This document shows positions 21,574 through 30,462 of a stretch of DNA of 64,000 nucleotides, in pieces; within the stretch, counting starts at the first letter, position 1; each line of letters opens with the position of its first letter. The translations under genes were made by a program, and so were the position numbers. The stretch lies in assembly GCA_963753545.1 (NCBI GenBank), contig CAVWCQ010000008.1, positions 2,480,001-2,544,000 on the forward strand. The letters are read 5' to 3'. The stretch is from CAVWCQ01 sp963753545. GTDB taxonomy: Bacteria; Chloroflexota; Anaerolineae; Aggregatilineales; Aggregatilineaceae. The notes beneath the pieces were generated by a model. It made no database searches. It was not told the DNA's origin and was given only the letters and a program-made list of their open reading frames with translations.

Positions 21574-23271
21574 ATGGCATCCTTCATGGTAGATAAACAC
21601 TCTCAGCAACCCGCCCAACCCTCAGTCTGTGATGGACAGACTTTCAAAAGTCTCGCACAGTCTGGACGTGACTGGTTAGATCAGCACCATGCACTCGTCA
21701 ACCAGCTTAATGTATTTCCAGTTCCTGATGGCGACACAGGGACGAATATGCTGATGACAATGCGGAATGCCATCAAGGAAGTCGTCAACGATGACAGCAA
21801 CCATATAGGCCACATCGCCACGCGCATTGCGCACGGGGCCATGATGGGGTCACGGGGCAATTCCGGAACCATCCTTTCTCAGATCTGGCAGGGGTTTGCC
21901 CATGCCGTTAAAGATCACGCGACGATTGACGCAGAACTGCTCGTCAAAGGACTCCGCGAAGCCTCTGACACAGCCTATCGCGGCGTGATCAAGCCCGTCG
22001 AAGGAACAATCCTCACTGTCGCGCGGGAGGCCGCCGAAGAAGCCGAAATCGCCTACCAGAATACGCGCGATATGCAAGAGATTTTGCAGCGTGTGGTCGA
22101 GCGCGCCAAAGATGCGTTGGCCCGCACGCCCCAGATGCTGCCTATTCTGCAAAAAGCGGGGGTCGTTGATTCTGGGGGAAGCGGCTTAACCTATATACTT
22201 GAAGGTATGCTCCGTTATGTGCAGGGAGAAGTTATTTCTACGACTCATACTGAAACTACCCAGGTAGAAGATCTGGCGGCAGCGCTCGCGCCTGAGGATG
22301 AAATGGGTTATGGCTACGACGTACAATTTATTGTTCAGGGCGAAGATCTCAATGTGAACGTGATCCGCTCCGCCATTGACGCGATGGGTTGGTCGACGGT
22401 GGTGGTCGGTAATGAGGATGTGGTCAAAGTGCATGTTCATGTGCACGATCCAGGCATTCCTCTCAGCTATGCTGTTAGCCTCGGCACCCTCACCGAAGTC
22501 GTGGTGGAGAACATGCAGGAGCAGTATCAGGAATATCTGCACGAGCGTACTCACAGGGAAGCAGATGCTACTGCCCACCAGCCCAACCCTGATCTTCCCG
22601 AACTGGGTGAGGATCATATTGGTGTGGTAGCAGTCTCCTCTGGTGACGGACTGGCGCGGGTTTTCCGCCAGTTGGGTGCCGCCGAACTGGTGATGGGCGG
22701 GCAGACAAACAACCCCAGTACTCAGGAAATTTTGGAGGCTATTCAGCGCGTTCCAACCCGTAAGGTCATTGTTTTGCCGAATAACAAAAATATTATTCTT
22801 GCGGCGGAACAGGCTGCGCGTCTGGCAACGTCGCAAGAAGTGACGATTATCCCCACGCGAAGCGTGCCGCAGGGTATCAGCGCGCTGCTGCTCTACGATC
22901 CACAAGCCGACGTGGAAGAACTTGCCGAGGCGATGCGTCAGGCGAAAGATGATGTTGTAACAGGTGAGATCACCACGGCGACACGCAGTGTCGAATTGAA
23001 TGGGGTCGAAGTGGCGAATGGACAGATTATCGGCCTGGTCAACGGCACCCTCACCACAGCGGGCGATAATCTGAACGAGGTCGTCAAAGAAGTTCTGGAA
23101 CAGATGGGTGTTCGGGATCGCGAACTGGTCACGTTATATTATGGTAACGGCCTGCTTGAATCGGACGCTAAACTGTTGGCGGACGAAATGCGCCAGACAT
23201 TTGAAGACCAGGAATTTGAGCTGGTCTACGGGGGACAGCCTCACTATCATTACATCCTGAGCGCCGAATAA
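21574..23271 (+). CDS. fakA: DAK/YloV family kinase, fatty acid kinase catalytic subunit FakA-like
   Basis: FakA phosphorylates fatty acids presented by FakB (DegV) proteins so that they can enter phospholipid synthesis. The 565 residues carry an N-terminal DhaL-type nucleotide domain with DGDTGTNMLMTM near residue 51 and ARGSRGNSG-like MMGSRGNSGTI, a central domain and a C-terminal DegV-like domain (IGVVAVSSGDGLARVFRQLG, QTNNPSTQEIL). The length fits the family. Two degV genes follow immediately, which supports the fatty acid kinase assignment. The start is ATG at 21574, with a second in-frame ATG at 21586. Confidence 0.9.
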   Translation: MASFMVDKHSQQPAQPSVCDGQTFKSLAQSGRDWLDQHHALVNQLNVFPVPDGDTGTNMLMTMRNAIKEVVNDDSNHIGHIATRIAHGAMMGSRGNSGTILSQIWQGFAHAVKDHATIDAELLVKGLREASDTAYRGVIKPVEGTILTVAREAAEEAEIAYQNTRDMQEILQRVVERAKDALARTPQMLPILQKAGVVDSGGSGLTYILEGMLRYVQGEVISTTHTETTQVEDLAAALAPEDEMGYGYDVQFIVQGEDLNVNVIRSAIDAMGWSTVVVGNEDVVKVHVHVHDPGIPLSYAVSLGTLTEVVVENMQEQYQEYLHERTHREADATAHQPNPDLPELGEDHIGVVAVSSGDGLARVFRQLGAAELVMGGQTNNPSTQEILEAIQRVPTRKVIVLPNNKNIILAAEQAARLATSQEVTIIPTRSVPQGISALLLYDPQADVEELAEAMRQAKDDVVTGEITTATRSVELNGVEVANGQIIGLVNGTLTTAGDNLNEVVKEVLEQMGVRDRELVTLYYGNGLLESDAKLLADEMRQTFEDQEFELVYGGQPHYHYILSAE

Positions 23272-23286
23272 GGAGAAGATACTGTT

Positions 23287-24156
23287 TTGGGCAAGGTTCA
23301 AATCGTTACTGACAGTTCTGCCCATTTCCTCAATCCAGATGTTATCGAGCGGTACGATATAAAGATCGTACCGCTGACGATCCGTATGGGGACACAATCC
23401 TTCCGAGAAGGAATCGATATTGATTCTGAAACGTTCTTTCGCCTTGCCAGCCACAGCGGACCGAGTGCAAGCGTGATTGCTCCCACTACCGAAGAGTTCG
23501 CGGTCCTGTACAACCAGATCAACCGGCAAACCGATCAAATTCTATCCCTGCACGTATCGCGGAAGATCAATCCGACATGGGATCATGCTCGTGCTGCCAC
23601 CAAAACATTGTTAGGCCGCTGCGAGATCACGGCTCTCGATTCGATGACCATTTCTGTCGGACTGGCGCTGCTGGTTGAGGCGGCGGCGCAAGCAGCCGAA
23701 GATGGGGCCAGCCTGGAAGAAGTAGTCCGGCTGGTGCGTGGGATGTTGGGGCGCATCTATATGGTCTTTTATGTAGAGAATCTGGATTATCTGCGGCACA
23801 GCGGCTTGCTCAGTGAAGCCCAATCGATTCTGGGTACAATGCTGAATATCAAACCCTTCCTGACTATCGAGGAGGGCGAACTGATTCCGATGGAAAAGGT
23901 CCGAACCCAGGCTCAAGCGCTCGATAAACTGGTTGAGTTTGTGACGGAATTTTCTAGTTTTGAGTCTCTGGTTATTTTGCAGAACACACCCTATCCCACC
24001 GAGCAGACTCGTGCCCTCCAGGAACGATTGGCTGTTGAGGTTCCAGGAAAACAGGTTCCAGCCGTCATGTACGGTCCCAGTCTTGCTGCATTGATTGGAC
24101 TAGATGGCCTGGGCATCGTGGTTCATGAGGGGGAAGAAGACGAGGAAGAACTTTAA
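23287..24156 (+). CDS. DegV family fatty-acid-binding protein (FakB-like), copy 1
   Basis: DegV/FakB proteins bind a fatty acid and hand it to FakA. The 289 residues open with the family signature VQIVTDSSAHF, then IKIVPLTIRMG and a TISVGLALLVEAAAQAAEDG helix, and have the DYLRHSGLLSEAQSILG segment of the second lobe. The start is TTG at 23287 with a strong AAGGAGAAG site. It sits between fakA and a second DegV gene. Confidence 0.92.
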   Translation: MGKVQIVTDSSAHFLNPDVIERYDIKIVPLTIRMGTQSFREGIDIDSETFFRLASHSGPSASVIAPTTEEFAVLYNQINRQTDQILSLHVSRKINPTWDHARAATKTLLGRCEITALDSMTISVGLALLVEAAAQAAEDGASLEEVVRLVRGMLGRIYMVFYVENLDYLRHSGLLSEAQSILGTMLNIKPFLTIEEGELIPMEKVRTQAQALDKLVEFVTEFSSFESLVILQNTPYPTEQTRALQERLAVEVPGKQVPAVMYGPSLAALIGLDGLGIVVHEGEEDEEEL

Positions 24157-24157
24157 A

Positions 24158-25000
24158 ATGCCCCGCATGTTAATTGTCACCGACAGCACATGCGATCTTC
24201 CGCGCGAGTGGATCACGCGGTTCGATATCCGTGTGGTGCCCACCTATGTCCAGTTTGGTACGGAAAGTCTGGCCGATGATGGCGTCCAACTGACTCGCAC
24301 CCAGTTTTACGACAGGCTCGTGTCAGCGCCCATTTTGCCCACCACCGCTGCTCCACCGCCCGGCAAAACGCTGGAAGCCGTCGCTCAGGCGCTAAAAGAG
24401 GCAGATCATGTCATTGCCATTACCGCACCAGCCAAATTGAGCGGCATTTACAATACGTTTCGCCTCGCTGCCGAAGAAACTGATCCCAGCCGTATTACCC
24501 TGATCGACAGCGAAATGGTCAGCATGGGGTTGGGCTGGCAGGTTATTATTGCTGCCGAGATGATCCAGGCCGGAGCGAGTCCGGACGAGATCAAAACAAG
24601 AGTAACAGGGTTGCAGCCCTATGCTGAAGTTTGGGCCGCGCTGGAGACCATGGAATATCTGCGCCGGAGCGGGCGTGTTGGCTGGGCCGCCGGCATGGTT
24701 GGCGAGCTGTTCCGCATCAAACCAATCATCCGGCTGCATCAAAGTGTGGTATCCTCTGTGGGCCGCGTCCGAACATCGGCACGGTCATTTGAATCGTTGA
24801 TCGAAATCGCGCATCAGAACGCGCCGTTCGAACGGTTGGCGATTTTGCATACCAACCGTCTGGATGGAGCCAGGAAATTATTGGATGCGCTGTCAGATAT
24901 TCGCCCTGCCGCTGAAGTCACTATCGTAGATGTGACTCCGGTCATTGGCGTCCACGTTGGCCCGAATGCATTGGGCTTAGGCGTAGTGCGCGAGAAATAA
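24158..25000 (+). CDS. DegV family fatty-acid-binding protein (FakB-like), copy 2
   Basis: This 280-residue paralogue begins MPRMLIVTDSTCDLP and has IRVVPTYVQFG, the conserved TTAAPPPG loop and EYLRRSGRVGWAAGMVGEL. It is clearly divergent from copy 1. In Firmicutes multiple FakBs differ in preference for saturated or unsaturated chains; a similar division of labour is inferred here. The ATG at 24158 lies one base after the stop of copy 1; longer in-frame starts overlap copy 1 and add no family sequence. Confidence 0.92.
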   Translation: MPRMLIVTDSTCDLPREWITRFDIRVVPTYVQFGTESLADDGVQLTRTQFYDRLVSAPILPTTAAPPPGKTLEAVAQALKEADHVIAITAPAKLSGIYNTFRLAAEETDPSRITLIDSEMVSMGLGWQVIIAAEMIQAGASPDEIKTRVTGLQPYAEVWAALETMEYLRRSGRVGWAAGMVGELFRIKPIIRLHQSVVSSVGRVRTSARSFESLIEIAHQNAPFERLAILHTNRLDGARKLLDALSDIRPAAEVTIVDVTPVIGVHVGPNALGLGVVREK

Positions 25001-25034
25001 TGGGAAAGAAAACAAGTCACGACAGGATAGACTT

Positions 25035-27785
25035 ATGCCTTCAGCTTTAGAGACTCTGGTCAAGATTTTAAAACTTGAACAGGATACCGGTTACAAAAAC
25101 ACAGCAGTTATCGGCGGTCTGCAATCCTATGCTGGTAACTGGGCGCGCGAAGCGCACAATCAAGCCAAACGTCCCGAACACCATCAACTGGTCGATGAAT
25201 TGGTGAGCCGGCTCAACGACTATGGTGATCTGGAAGGCGTGGAACCGCGCCACGAGGCCATCAAATATATGATTGGCCGCATCACTGGGCGTATCGCGCC
25301 GCCATCCAATCTGCCGCCTTCAACCTACGAGCCTCCCGCTGTGGAGGAACAGCCGCCGATCAAAGAACCAGAAACTCCGCCGCAGCCGGCACCCGAACGC
25401 ATGCCGCAGCAAGCCGCGCCGCGCGCGCCGGAGCCTACGCAGCAGGCCGCGCCACAGCGTGCCCCACAACGTCATGCGCCGGAACCCCCGCGCGCGCCAA
25501 CTCGCCGCACACCTCCCCCGGCTCCATCAAGCATCGAACCGATGGAAGACGACAGCGACGATGAGATAAGCGCATCCGACGACTACGAACTGGAAATCGT
25601 TGCTACTCTGGCGTCCGATATGGTGGACGAGACGGCGAACATTCCGACCATTCTACCGCCGACTGCCCCGCCACGCCGTCCGCGCCGCGCCGCGTTATCC
25701 AGTGAGGAAATCGCCCAACGCCTTGAAGCCCTCAAGGCTCCGATCATCAAGCTGCCCAAAATTGGCGTCAAGATGGCGGAAAAACTGAATAAACTGGGCA
25801 TCGAAACCATTGGCGATATGCTCTACAGCTTCCCGCGTCGCTATGATGATTACACCCGCCTCAAGACGCTCAACCGCGTCCAGCCGGGTGAAGTCGTTAC
25901 CGTTGTTGCCGAAGTGCGCAGCGTGACTAAACACAGCGCGCGCGGCGGGCAACCTTATCTCATGGTCACACTGGACGATGATACACGGCCCCTTCAAGTG
26001 ACCTTCTTTGGGCAGCCCTGGCTCCAGCGACAGTTTAAGCGCGGCAGCCGAGTCGTCTTGAGCGGGGAAATGGAGCTGTTCCGCGGCCAGTTGATGATGA
26101 CCAACCCGGAATGGGAAATGCTGGAACGGGACAATCTGCACACCCGCCGGATTGTGCCCGTCTACCCGCTGACCAAAGGACTGTCGGCCCGCACCATGCG
26201 CCGCTTGATGCATCAGGTGGTGATGGAATGGAACGAGAAAGTCCCCGATCACATGCCGGAGAGTGTTCTGGAACGGGCCAACCTTGCCGACCTCGGCTGG
26301 TCCATTCAGCAGATTCACTTCCCGGAGTCCTATGAATATCTCGCCCATGCCCGGACCCGCCTCAGTTTTGATGAACTGTTCTTGTTCCAGATGGGCGTTC
26401 TCGCCAGCCGCCGCGATTGGCAGTCTGTGCCGGGCATCCCTATTTCTGTTACAGACGACTGGCTGCAAAGTTTTGTCGGGGCGCTGCCCTACCCACTGAC
26501 CAACGCTCAGCAGCGCGTCTTAGCTGAAATCCGCACCGATATAAGCCGCGATGTGCCCATGAACCGCCTGCTGCAGGGCGACGTTGGATCGGGCAAGACC
26601 GTGGTCGCGGTGACAGCAATGGCTATAGCGGTCAACCAGGGCAAACAGGCCGCGTTGATGGCTCCCACAAGCATCCTGGCCGAGCAGCACCTGCGCAGCA
26701 TCAGCCAACTGTTGAACCAGACTCCCGGTGGAGATCAGATTCAGGTTCGGCTGCTGACTGGCAACACGAACGAGCAGGAGCGAAGCGAGATTTACCGGGG
26801 ACTGGCCGAAGGTTGGGTCCATATTATCATCGGAACCCACGCCGTCATTCAGGAAAATGTGAACTTTCACGATCTCGGTCTCGCCATCATCGACGAGCAG
26901 CACCGTTTCGGGGTTGAACAGCGTGGGGCACTGCGCGGCAAGGGCACGAACCCGCATATCCTGGTCATGACCGCTACGCCCATCCCGCGCACGCTGGCTC
27001 TCACGCTCTACGCGGATCTGGATCTGAGCGTGATTGACGAGATGCCGCCGGGACGCACGCCTGTTGACACGCGCATCATCTATCCCGCCGAACGCGAACG
27101 CGCCTATAGCTTTATCCGATCTCAACTCGACCAGGGGCGGCAAGCATTTATCGTTTATCCGCTGGTCGAATCGTCGGACAAACTGGAAGATGTGGGGGCG
27201 GCTGTTGATGAATATGAGCGGCTCAAACAGCAGGAATTTCCGAAGCACAGGATAGGACTGCTGCATGGGCGCATGAAACCATCCGAAAAAGAGGAGATCA
27301 TGCAGGCCTTTTCGGCGGGTGACATTCAAGTCCTGGTCTCTACCTCCGTCGTTGAAGTTGGCATTGATGTACCGAATGCCAGTACGATTCTCATTGAGAA
27401 TGCGGATCGCTTTGGTCTGGCCCAACTGCACCAGTTCCGGGGACGTGTTGGGCGCGGCGAGCACGCATCGTACTGCCTGCTGGTGAGCAGCAGCAAAACG
27501 CCGGGAGGCGATGAACGGCTGCAAGCGATGGAAAAAACCACCGATGGCTTCCAGTTGGCCCAGATTGACTGGGAAATGCGCGGCGCGGGTGATCTGCTGG
27601 GCGTGCGACAAAGCGGCGTCAACCAGTTCCGGCTGGCTGAATTGGTCAATCCACGCCTGGTCGAACTGGCCGGGCGTGAAGCGCGCACGGTTTATGCCGA
27701 AGACCCACAGTTAGCGCAGCCAGAACACCAGTTGTTAGGTCAACGCATCTACCGCCAGCAGGATCGGCGGGCGGATGTCAGCTAG
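25035..27785 (+). CDS. recG: ATP-dependent DNA helicase RecG with N-terminal extension
   Basis: RecG remodels stalled forks and branched DNA. The C-terminal ~690 residues are standard: a wedge domain with IGDMLYSFPRRYDDY, helicase lobe 1 with Walker A GDVGSGKT near 516 and DEQHRFG near 619, and lobe 2 with VVEVGIDVPN and QFRGRVGRGEHASYC. The first ~85 residues form a separate helical domain, and residues ~90-220 are a low-complexity linker rich in Pro, Ala, Glu and Arg. The total of 916 is about 220 longer than the usual RecG. The N-terminal domain may be lineage specific. The gene follows the DegV pair by 34 bases. Confidence 0.94.
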   Translation: MPSALETLVKILKLEQDTGYKNTAVIGGLQSYAGNWAREAHNQAKRPEHHQLVDELVSRLNDYGDLEGVEPRHEAIKYMIGRITGRIAPPSNLPPSTYEPPAVEEQPPIKEPETPPQPAPERMPQQAAPRAPEPTQQAAPQRAPQRHAPEPPRAPTRRTPPPAPSSIEPMEDDSDDEISASDDYELEIVATLASDMVDETANIPTILPPTAPPRRPRRAALSSEEIAQRLEALKAPIIKLPKIGVKMAEKLNKLGIETIGDMLYSFPRRYDDYTRLKTLNRVQPGEVVTVVAEVRSVTKHSARGGQPYLMVTLDDDTRPLQVTFFGQPWLQRQFKRGSRVVLSGEMELFRGQLMMTNPEWEMLERDNLHTRRIVPVYPLTKGLSARTMRRLMHQVVMEWNEKVPDHMPESVLERANLADLGWSIQQIHFPESYEYLAHARTRLSFDELFLFQMGVLASRRDWQSVPGIPISVTDDWLQSFVGALPYPLTNAQQRVLAEIRTDISRDVPMNRLLQGDVGSGKTVVAVTAMAIAVNQGKQAALMAPTSILAEQHLRSISQLLNQTPGGDQIQVRLLTGNTNEQERSEIYRGLAEGWVHIIIGTHAVIQENVNFHDLGLAIIDEQHRFGVEQRGALRGKGTNPHILVMTATPIPRTLALTLYADLDLSVIDEMPPGRTPVDTRIIYPAERERAYSFIRSQLDQGRQAFIVYPLVESSDKLEDVGAAVDEYERLKQQEFPKHRIGLLHGRMKPSEKEEIMQAFSAGDIQVLVSTSVVEVGIDVPNASTILIENADRFGLAQLHQFRGRVGRGEHASYCLLVSSSKTPGGDERLQAMEKTTDGFQLAQIDWEMRGAGDLLGVRQSGVNQFRLAELVNPRLVELAGREARTVYAEDPQLAQPEHQLLGQRIYRQQDRRADVS

Positions 27786-27816
27786 TTTTTGATTGATGAG
27801 GAAGGAAAGATAGACG

Positions 27817-28359
27817 TTGGGATCACCTGCTTATCGCCGCGCGCTCTACCCCGGCTCGTTCAATCCGGTGCATTACGGCCATCTGGATATCGCCCGCCGG
27901 GCATTGGGTGTTTTCGATGAACTGGTCATTGCCATTTATGTCCATCCTGGCAAGCCGGATCTATTTAGCGCGGACGAACGGATAGCCATGCTGCGAGACG
28001 CGCTCAAAGATGAGACAAGAGTACGAGTTGCGTCATATAACAAATTAACTGTAGACTATGCACGAGAGGTTAATGCGCAGGCAATTGTACGCGGCCTGCG
28101 TGTTTTTTCCGACTTTGAACTGGAATTCAGAATGGCGCTGGCAAACCGGCGGTTAGCTCCGGAAATTGAGATCGTCAATTTCATCTCTGCCGAGGAGCAC
28201 CTGCATATTAGTTCCAGCACCATTCGAGAGATTGCATCGTTAGGGGGAGATGTCTCTTCCATGACGCCGCCGCATGTCGTAGACGCGCTTCAACGGCGGT
28301 TTGCGCAGCTTAAAGCCGAAGGCTCAAATTCATCCTTCATGATTAGCCTTGGAGATTAG
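27817..28359 (+). CDS. coaD: Phosphopantetheine adenylyltransferase
   Basis: CoaD transfers AMP to 4'-phosphopantetheine, the penultimate step of coenzyme A synthesis. The 180 residues include the nucleotidyltransferase motif YPGSFNPVHYGHLDI, IVRGLRVFSDFELE and the ATP-binding ISSSTIREIASLGGD followed by MTPPHV. The start appears to be TTG at 27817, after AGGAAAGA. The gene is in the recG run, as in many bacteria where coaD follows recG/rsmD; rsmD is missing here. Confidence 0.96.
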   Translation: MGSPAYRRALYPGSFNPVHYGHLDIARRALGVFDELVIAIYVHPGKPDLFSADERIAMLRDALKDETRVRVASYNKLTVDYAREVNAQAIVRGLRVFSDFELEFRMALANRRLAPEIEIVNFISAEEHLHISSSTIREIASLGGDVSSMTPPHVVDALQRRFAQLKAEGSNSSFMISLGD

Positions 28360-28385
28360 CGCGTCAGGTGGAATTGGAGGGAACA

Positions 28386-28955
28386 ATGGATATCCAACAC
28401 TTGGTAGACCGGCTTGAGGATTTAATTGATGAAGGCCGCCATATTCCATTCAGCAAATTTACGCTGATTGACGAGGAACGAGCGCTGGAAATTATCGATC
28501 AGATGCGGATTTCGGTTCCTGACCAGATCGAAAAGGCCTCCCGACTGATTAATCAGCGCGATAGGCTGATTGCCCAGGCGAACGAAGAAGCCACGCGAAT
28601 GCTCGATCTGGCCCGTGAACGGAGCGATGAACTGGTAAAGCGTGACGCTATTGTCCAGACCGCGCAGAACCGTGCCACGAACATCATTGAGCAGGCCCGC
28701 CGTGAAGCAGAAGGCATCCGTGCCGATGCGGATACGTATGTGCTCGAAGTATTAAAAGAACTCGAAGCGCAGTTGATCCGCAATTTAACAGTCGCGCGCA
28801 ACGGCATCGCCAAGATTGTGGAAGAAAAAGAAGTCCAGCACGCCCAAAATAATTATGATCAGGCTGCATCTTCAGAACTGCCGCCGCTCATGACTCGCCA
28901 GAATGAGATGGCCGATGTGACTTCCCGGTCCGATGAGGAAGTTGGAACCAACTAA
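28386..28955 (+). CDS. Conserved coiled-coil protein
   Basis: This 189-residue protein of unknown function is mostly charged helix, with long heptad-like runs from about residue 45 to 160 (REAEGIRADADTYVLEVLKE and others). It resembles the stalk of ATP synthase subunit b but has no membrane segment. Similar proteins occur between coaD and rpmF in several phyla, where they are often loosely labelled ATPase or cell-division initiation protein. The ATG at 28386 has a GGAGGG ribosome site. It may organise a membrane or ribosome-assembly complex; that is speculation. Confidence 0.65.
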   Translation: MDIQHLVDRLEDLIDEGRHIPFSKFTLIDEERALEIIDQMRISVPDQIEKASRLINQRDRLIAQANEEATRMLDLARERSDELVKRDAIVQTAQNRATNIIEQARREAEGIRADADTYVLEVLKELEAQLIRNLTVARNGIAKIVEEKEVQHAQNNYDQAASSELPPLMTRQNEMADVTSRSDEEVGTN

Positions 28956-29054
28956 AACAGTGGGCGAACGTACCAACTCTTGACGGCGCTCCCCGGCTGC
29001 TTTATAATCCAGCCCGTTGTCCGGCCCAGCGCTGCTGGTGAAGGAGTATTCATA

Positions 29055-29246
29055 ATGGGTCCGCTACCCAAGCGAAAAATGTCTAAAAGTCGTCGGGACA
29101 AGCGCCGCGCGCATGATCATTTGTCTCTCAGGCATCTTGTGCTTTGCGAGGAATGCAATGAATACAAGCCTGCTCACCAGGTTTGTCCCCATTGTGGTTC
29201 ATACCATGGCCGCGAAGTCCTGGCTATCGAACAAGACGAAGAGTAG
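29055..29246 (+). CDS. rpmF: Ribosomal protein L32
   Basis: This 63-residue zinc-ribbon ribosomal protein starts MGPLPKRKMSKSRRDKRRAH and has the two cysteine pairs CEEC and CPHC at the expected spacing. The ATG at 29055 has an AAGGAG ribosome site. The gene is often found before fatty acid synthesis genes, as here before fabD. The frequent partner yceD is elsewhere in this window (50930-51484). Confidence 0.96.
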   Translation: MGPLPKRKMSKSRRDKRRAHDHLSLRHLVLCEECNEYKPAHQVCPHCGSYHGREVLAIEQDEE

Positions 29247-29273
29247 TCAGTCAATTCATTTCAGGTACTGCTA

Positions 29274-29305
29274 GGGCCGTGCTGCTTTCGCGCACGGCTC
29301 TTTGC
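29274..29305 (+). terminator. Terminator after rpmF
   Basis: A 7-base GC stem gccgtgc / gcacggc (29276-29282 and 29292-29298) is followed by tctttgcattt. It lies between rpmF and fabD, so fabD may need its own promoter or read-through. Confidence 0.6.
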
Positions 29306-29334
29306 ATTTCGCCTCATTTTGAAAGGGTTCCTTC

Positions 29335-30285
29335 ATGATCAACTGGTCTACAACGGCGCTTGTGTTCCCCGGTCAGGGTTCCCAGGAAGTCGGTATGGGA
29401 GCCGATGTGGTTCAAACCTATCCCCAGGCTAAGGCAATTTTTGCCCAGGCTGACAGCATTCTTGGTCTTTCCCTCAGCGATATATGTTTTAATGGCCCGG
29501 ATGAAGTTTTGAATGATACGCTTAACACGCAGCCCGCGCTGTACGTCATGGGCATTGCCTTGCTGCGCGTTTTGGAAGCACAGATCGGCGTGCAGCCCGC
29601 ATTTGTAGCTGGACACAGCCTGGGTGAATTTACGGCGCTCACGGCGGCGGGCGCGCTTCCTTTTGAGGACGGAGTCAAACTGGTTCGCGAGCGCGGGCGG
29701 CTGATGAAAGAGGCCGGGCAGCGCAGCCCTGGCGCGATGGCTGCCGTCCTTGGCCTGGATGCCGCAACCGTGCGGGCGCTGTGCGCCGATATTTCGGCAC
29801 AGACAGGCAAAGCCCTGGTGTTGGCAAACGATAACTGCGAAGGGCAGTTGGTGATTTCGGGCGAAAAAGAGGCCATCGAAGCCGCCCTTCCAGTTGCCAG
29901 TGAACGCGGCGCGAAAAAAGTGATTCCACTGGCGGTTAGTGTCGCCTCTCATTCGCCGCTGATGAAGTCCATCACGCCAGATTTCCAACGAGTTCTCGAT
30001 CAGACTCCTTTTGCCGCCCCCAGTACTCCTGTTGTCGGCAATGTGGGAGCCGTACCCCTTAAAAATGTCGATGAAATCCGCACTGAACTTGGAGCGCAGC
30101 TGACCTCCACCGTGCGCTGGACCGAATCGGTGCAGTTTATGCGGCAGGCGGGTGTTGACACTTTCATCGAGCTAGGCTCAAAGGACGTGCTTAGCGGCTT
30201 GATCAAGCGCATCGACCGCGCTACAACTCGCGTAACATTGAACAGCGCCGCGAGTCTCGCTGACTTTCTTGCTGCCCAATCCTGA
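29335..30285 (+). CDS. fabD: Malonyl-CoA:ACP S-malonyltransferase
   Basis: FabD charges acyl carrier protein with malonate to start each fatty acid elongation cycle. The 316 residues contain VFPGQGSQEVGMG, the nucleophile motif GHSLGEFTAL with serine near residue 97, and the catalytic histidine in VASHSPLM near 205. The length is typical. Together with the FakA/FakB block just upstream, the region supplies both de novo and exogenous fatty acids. No other fab gene is present. Confidence 0.96.
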   Translation: MINWSTTALVFPGQGSQEVGMGADVVQTYPQAKAIFAQADSILGLSLSDICFNGPDEVLNDTLNTQPALYVMGIALLRVLEAQIGVQPAFVAGHSLGEFTALTAAGALPFEDGVKLVRERGRLMKEAGQRSPGAMAAVLGLDAATVRALCADISAQTGKALVLANDNCEGQLVISGEKEAIEAALPVASERGAKKVIPLAVSVASHSPLMKSITPDFQRVLDQTPFAAPSTPVVGNVGAVPLKNVDEIRTELGAQLTSTVRWTESVQFMRQAGVDTFIELGSKDVLSGLIKRIDRATTRVTLNSAASLADFLAAQS

Positions 30286-30349
30286 TGTGTTTTGTGCAAG
30301 TTGCCTAATTTCGTTGGGCATGTGTTACAACATGAACAGAAATCGTTTC

Positions 30350-30405
30350 AGACCGGAAAACGCTTTGGAGGCTTTGCACAAGGGCCTCCCTTGCGGTTCC
30401 GGTCT
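30350..30405 (+). promoter_or_regulatory. Long structured hairpin between fabD and glnA
   Basis: Three nested pairings can be seen: 30350-30358 with 30397-30405 (9 bases), 30361-30363 with 30393-30395, and 30367-30372 with 30384-30389. It lies 58 bases before the glnA start. It may terminate fabD transcripts (the next bases are tcttcttg) or act as a structured glnA leader. It does not match a riboswitch I recognise. Confidence 0.45.
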
Positions 30406-30462
30406 TCTTGTTGAATAATCTAGCTTCATAGGGTTCACATGCATATGCAAGGGAGTTATCGT

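Noticed and set aside
21700..24150. fakA and the DegV proteins as dihydroxyacetone kinase subunits
   Set aside because: The single-chain FakA architecture with a C-terminal DegV-like domain and adjacent degV genes fits fatty acid kinase, not DhaK/DhaL.
26520..27611. A 363-codon minus-strand frame antisense to recG
   Set aside because: It covers the conserved helicase lobes in the opposite strand and shows no family features; it is a by-product of codon bias.
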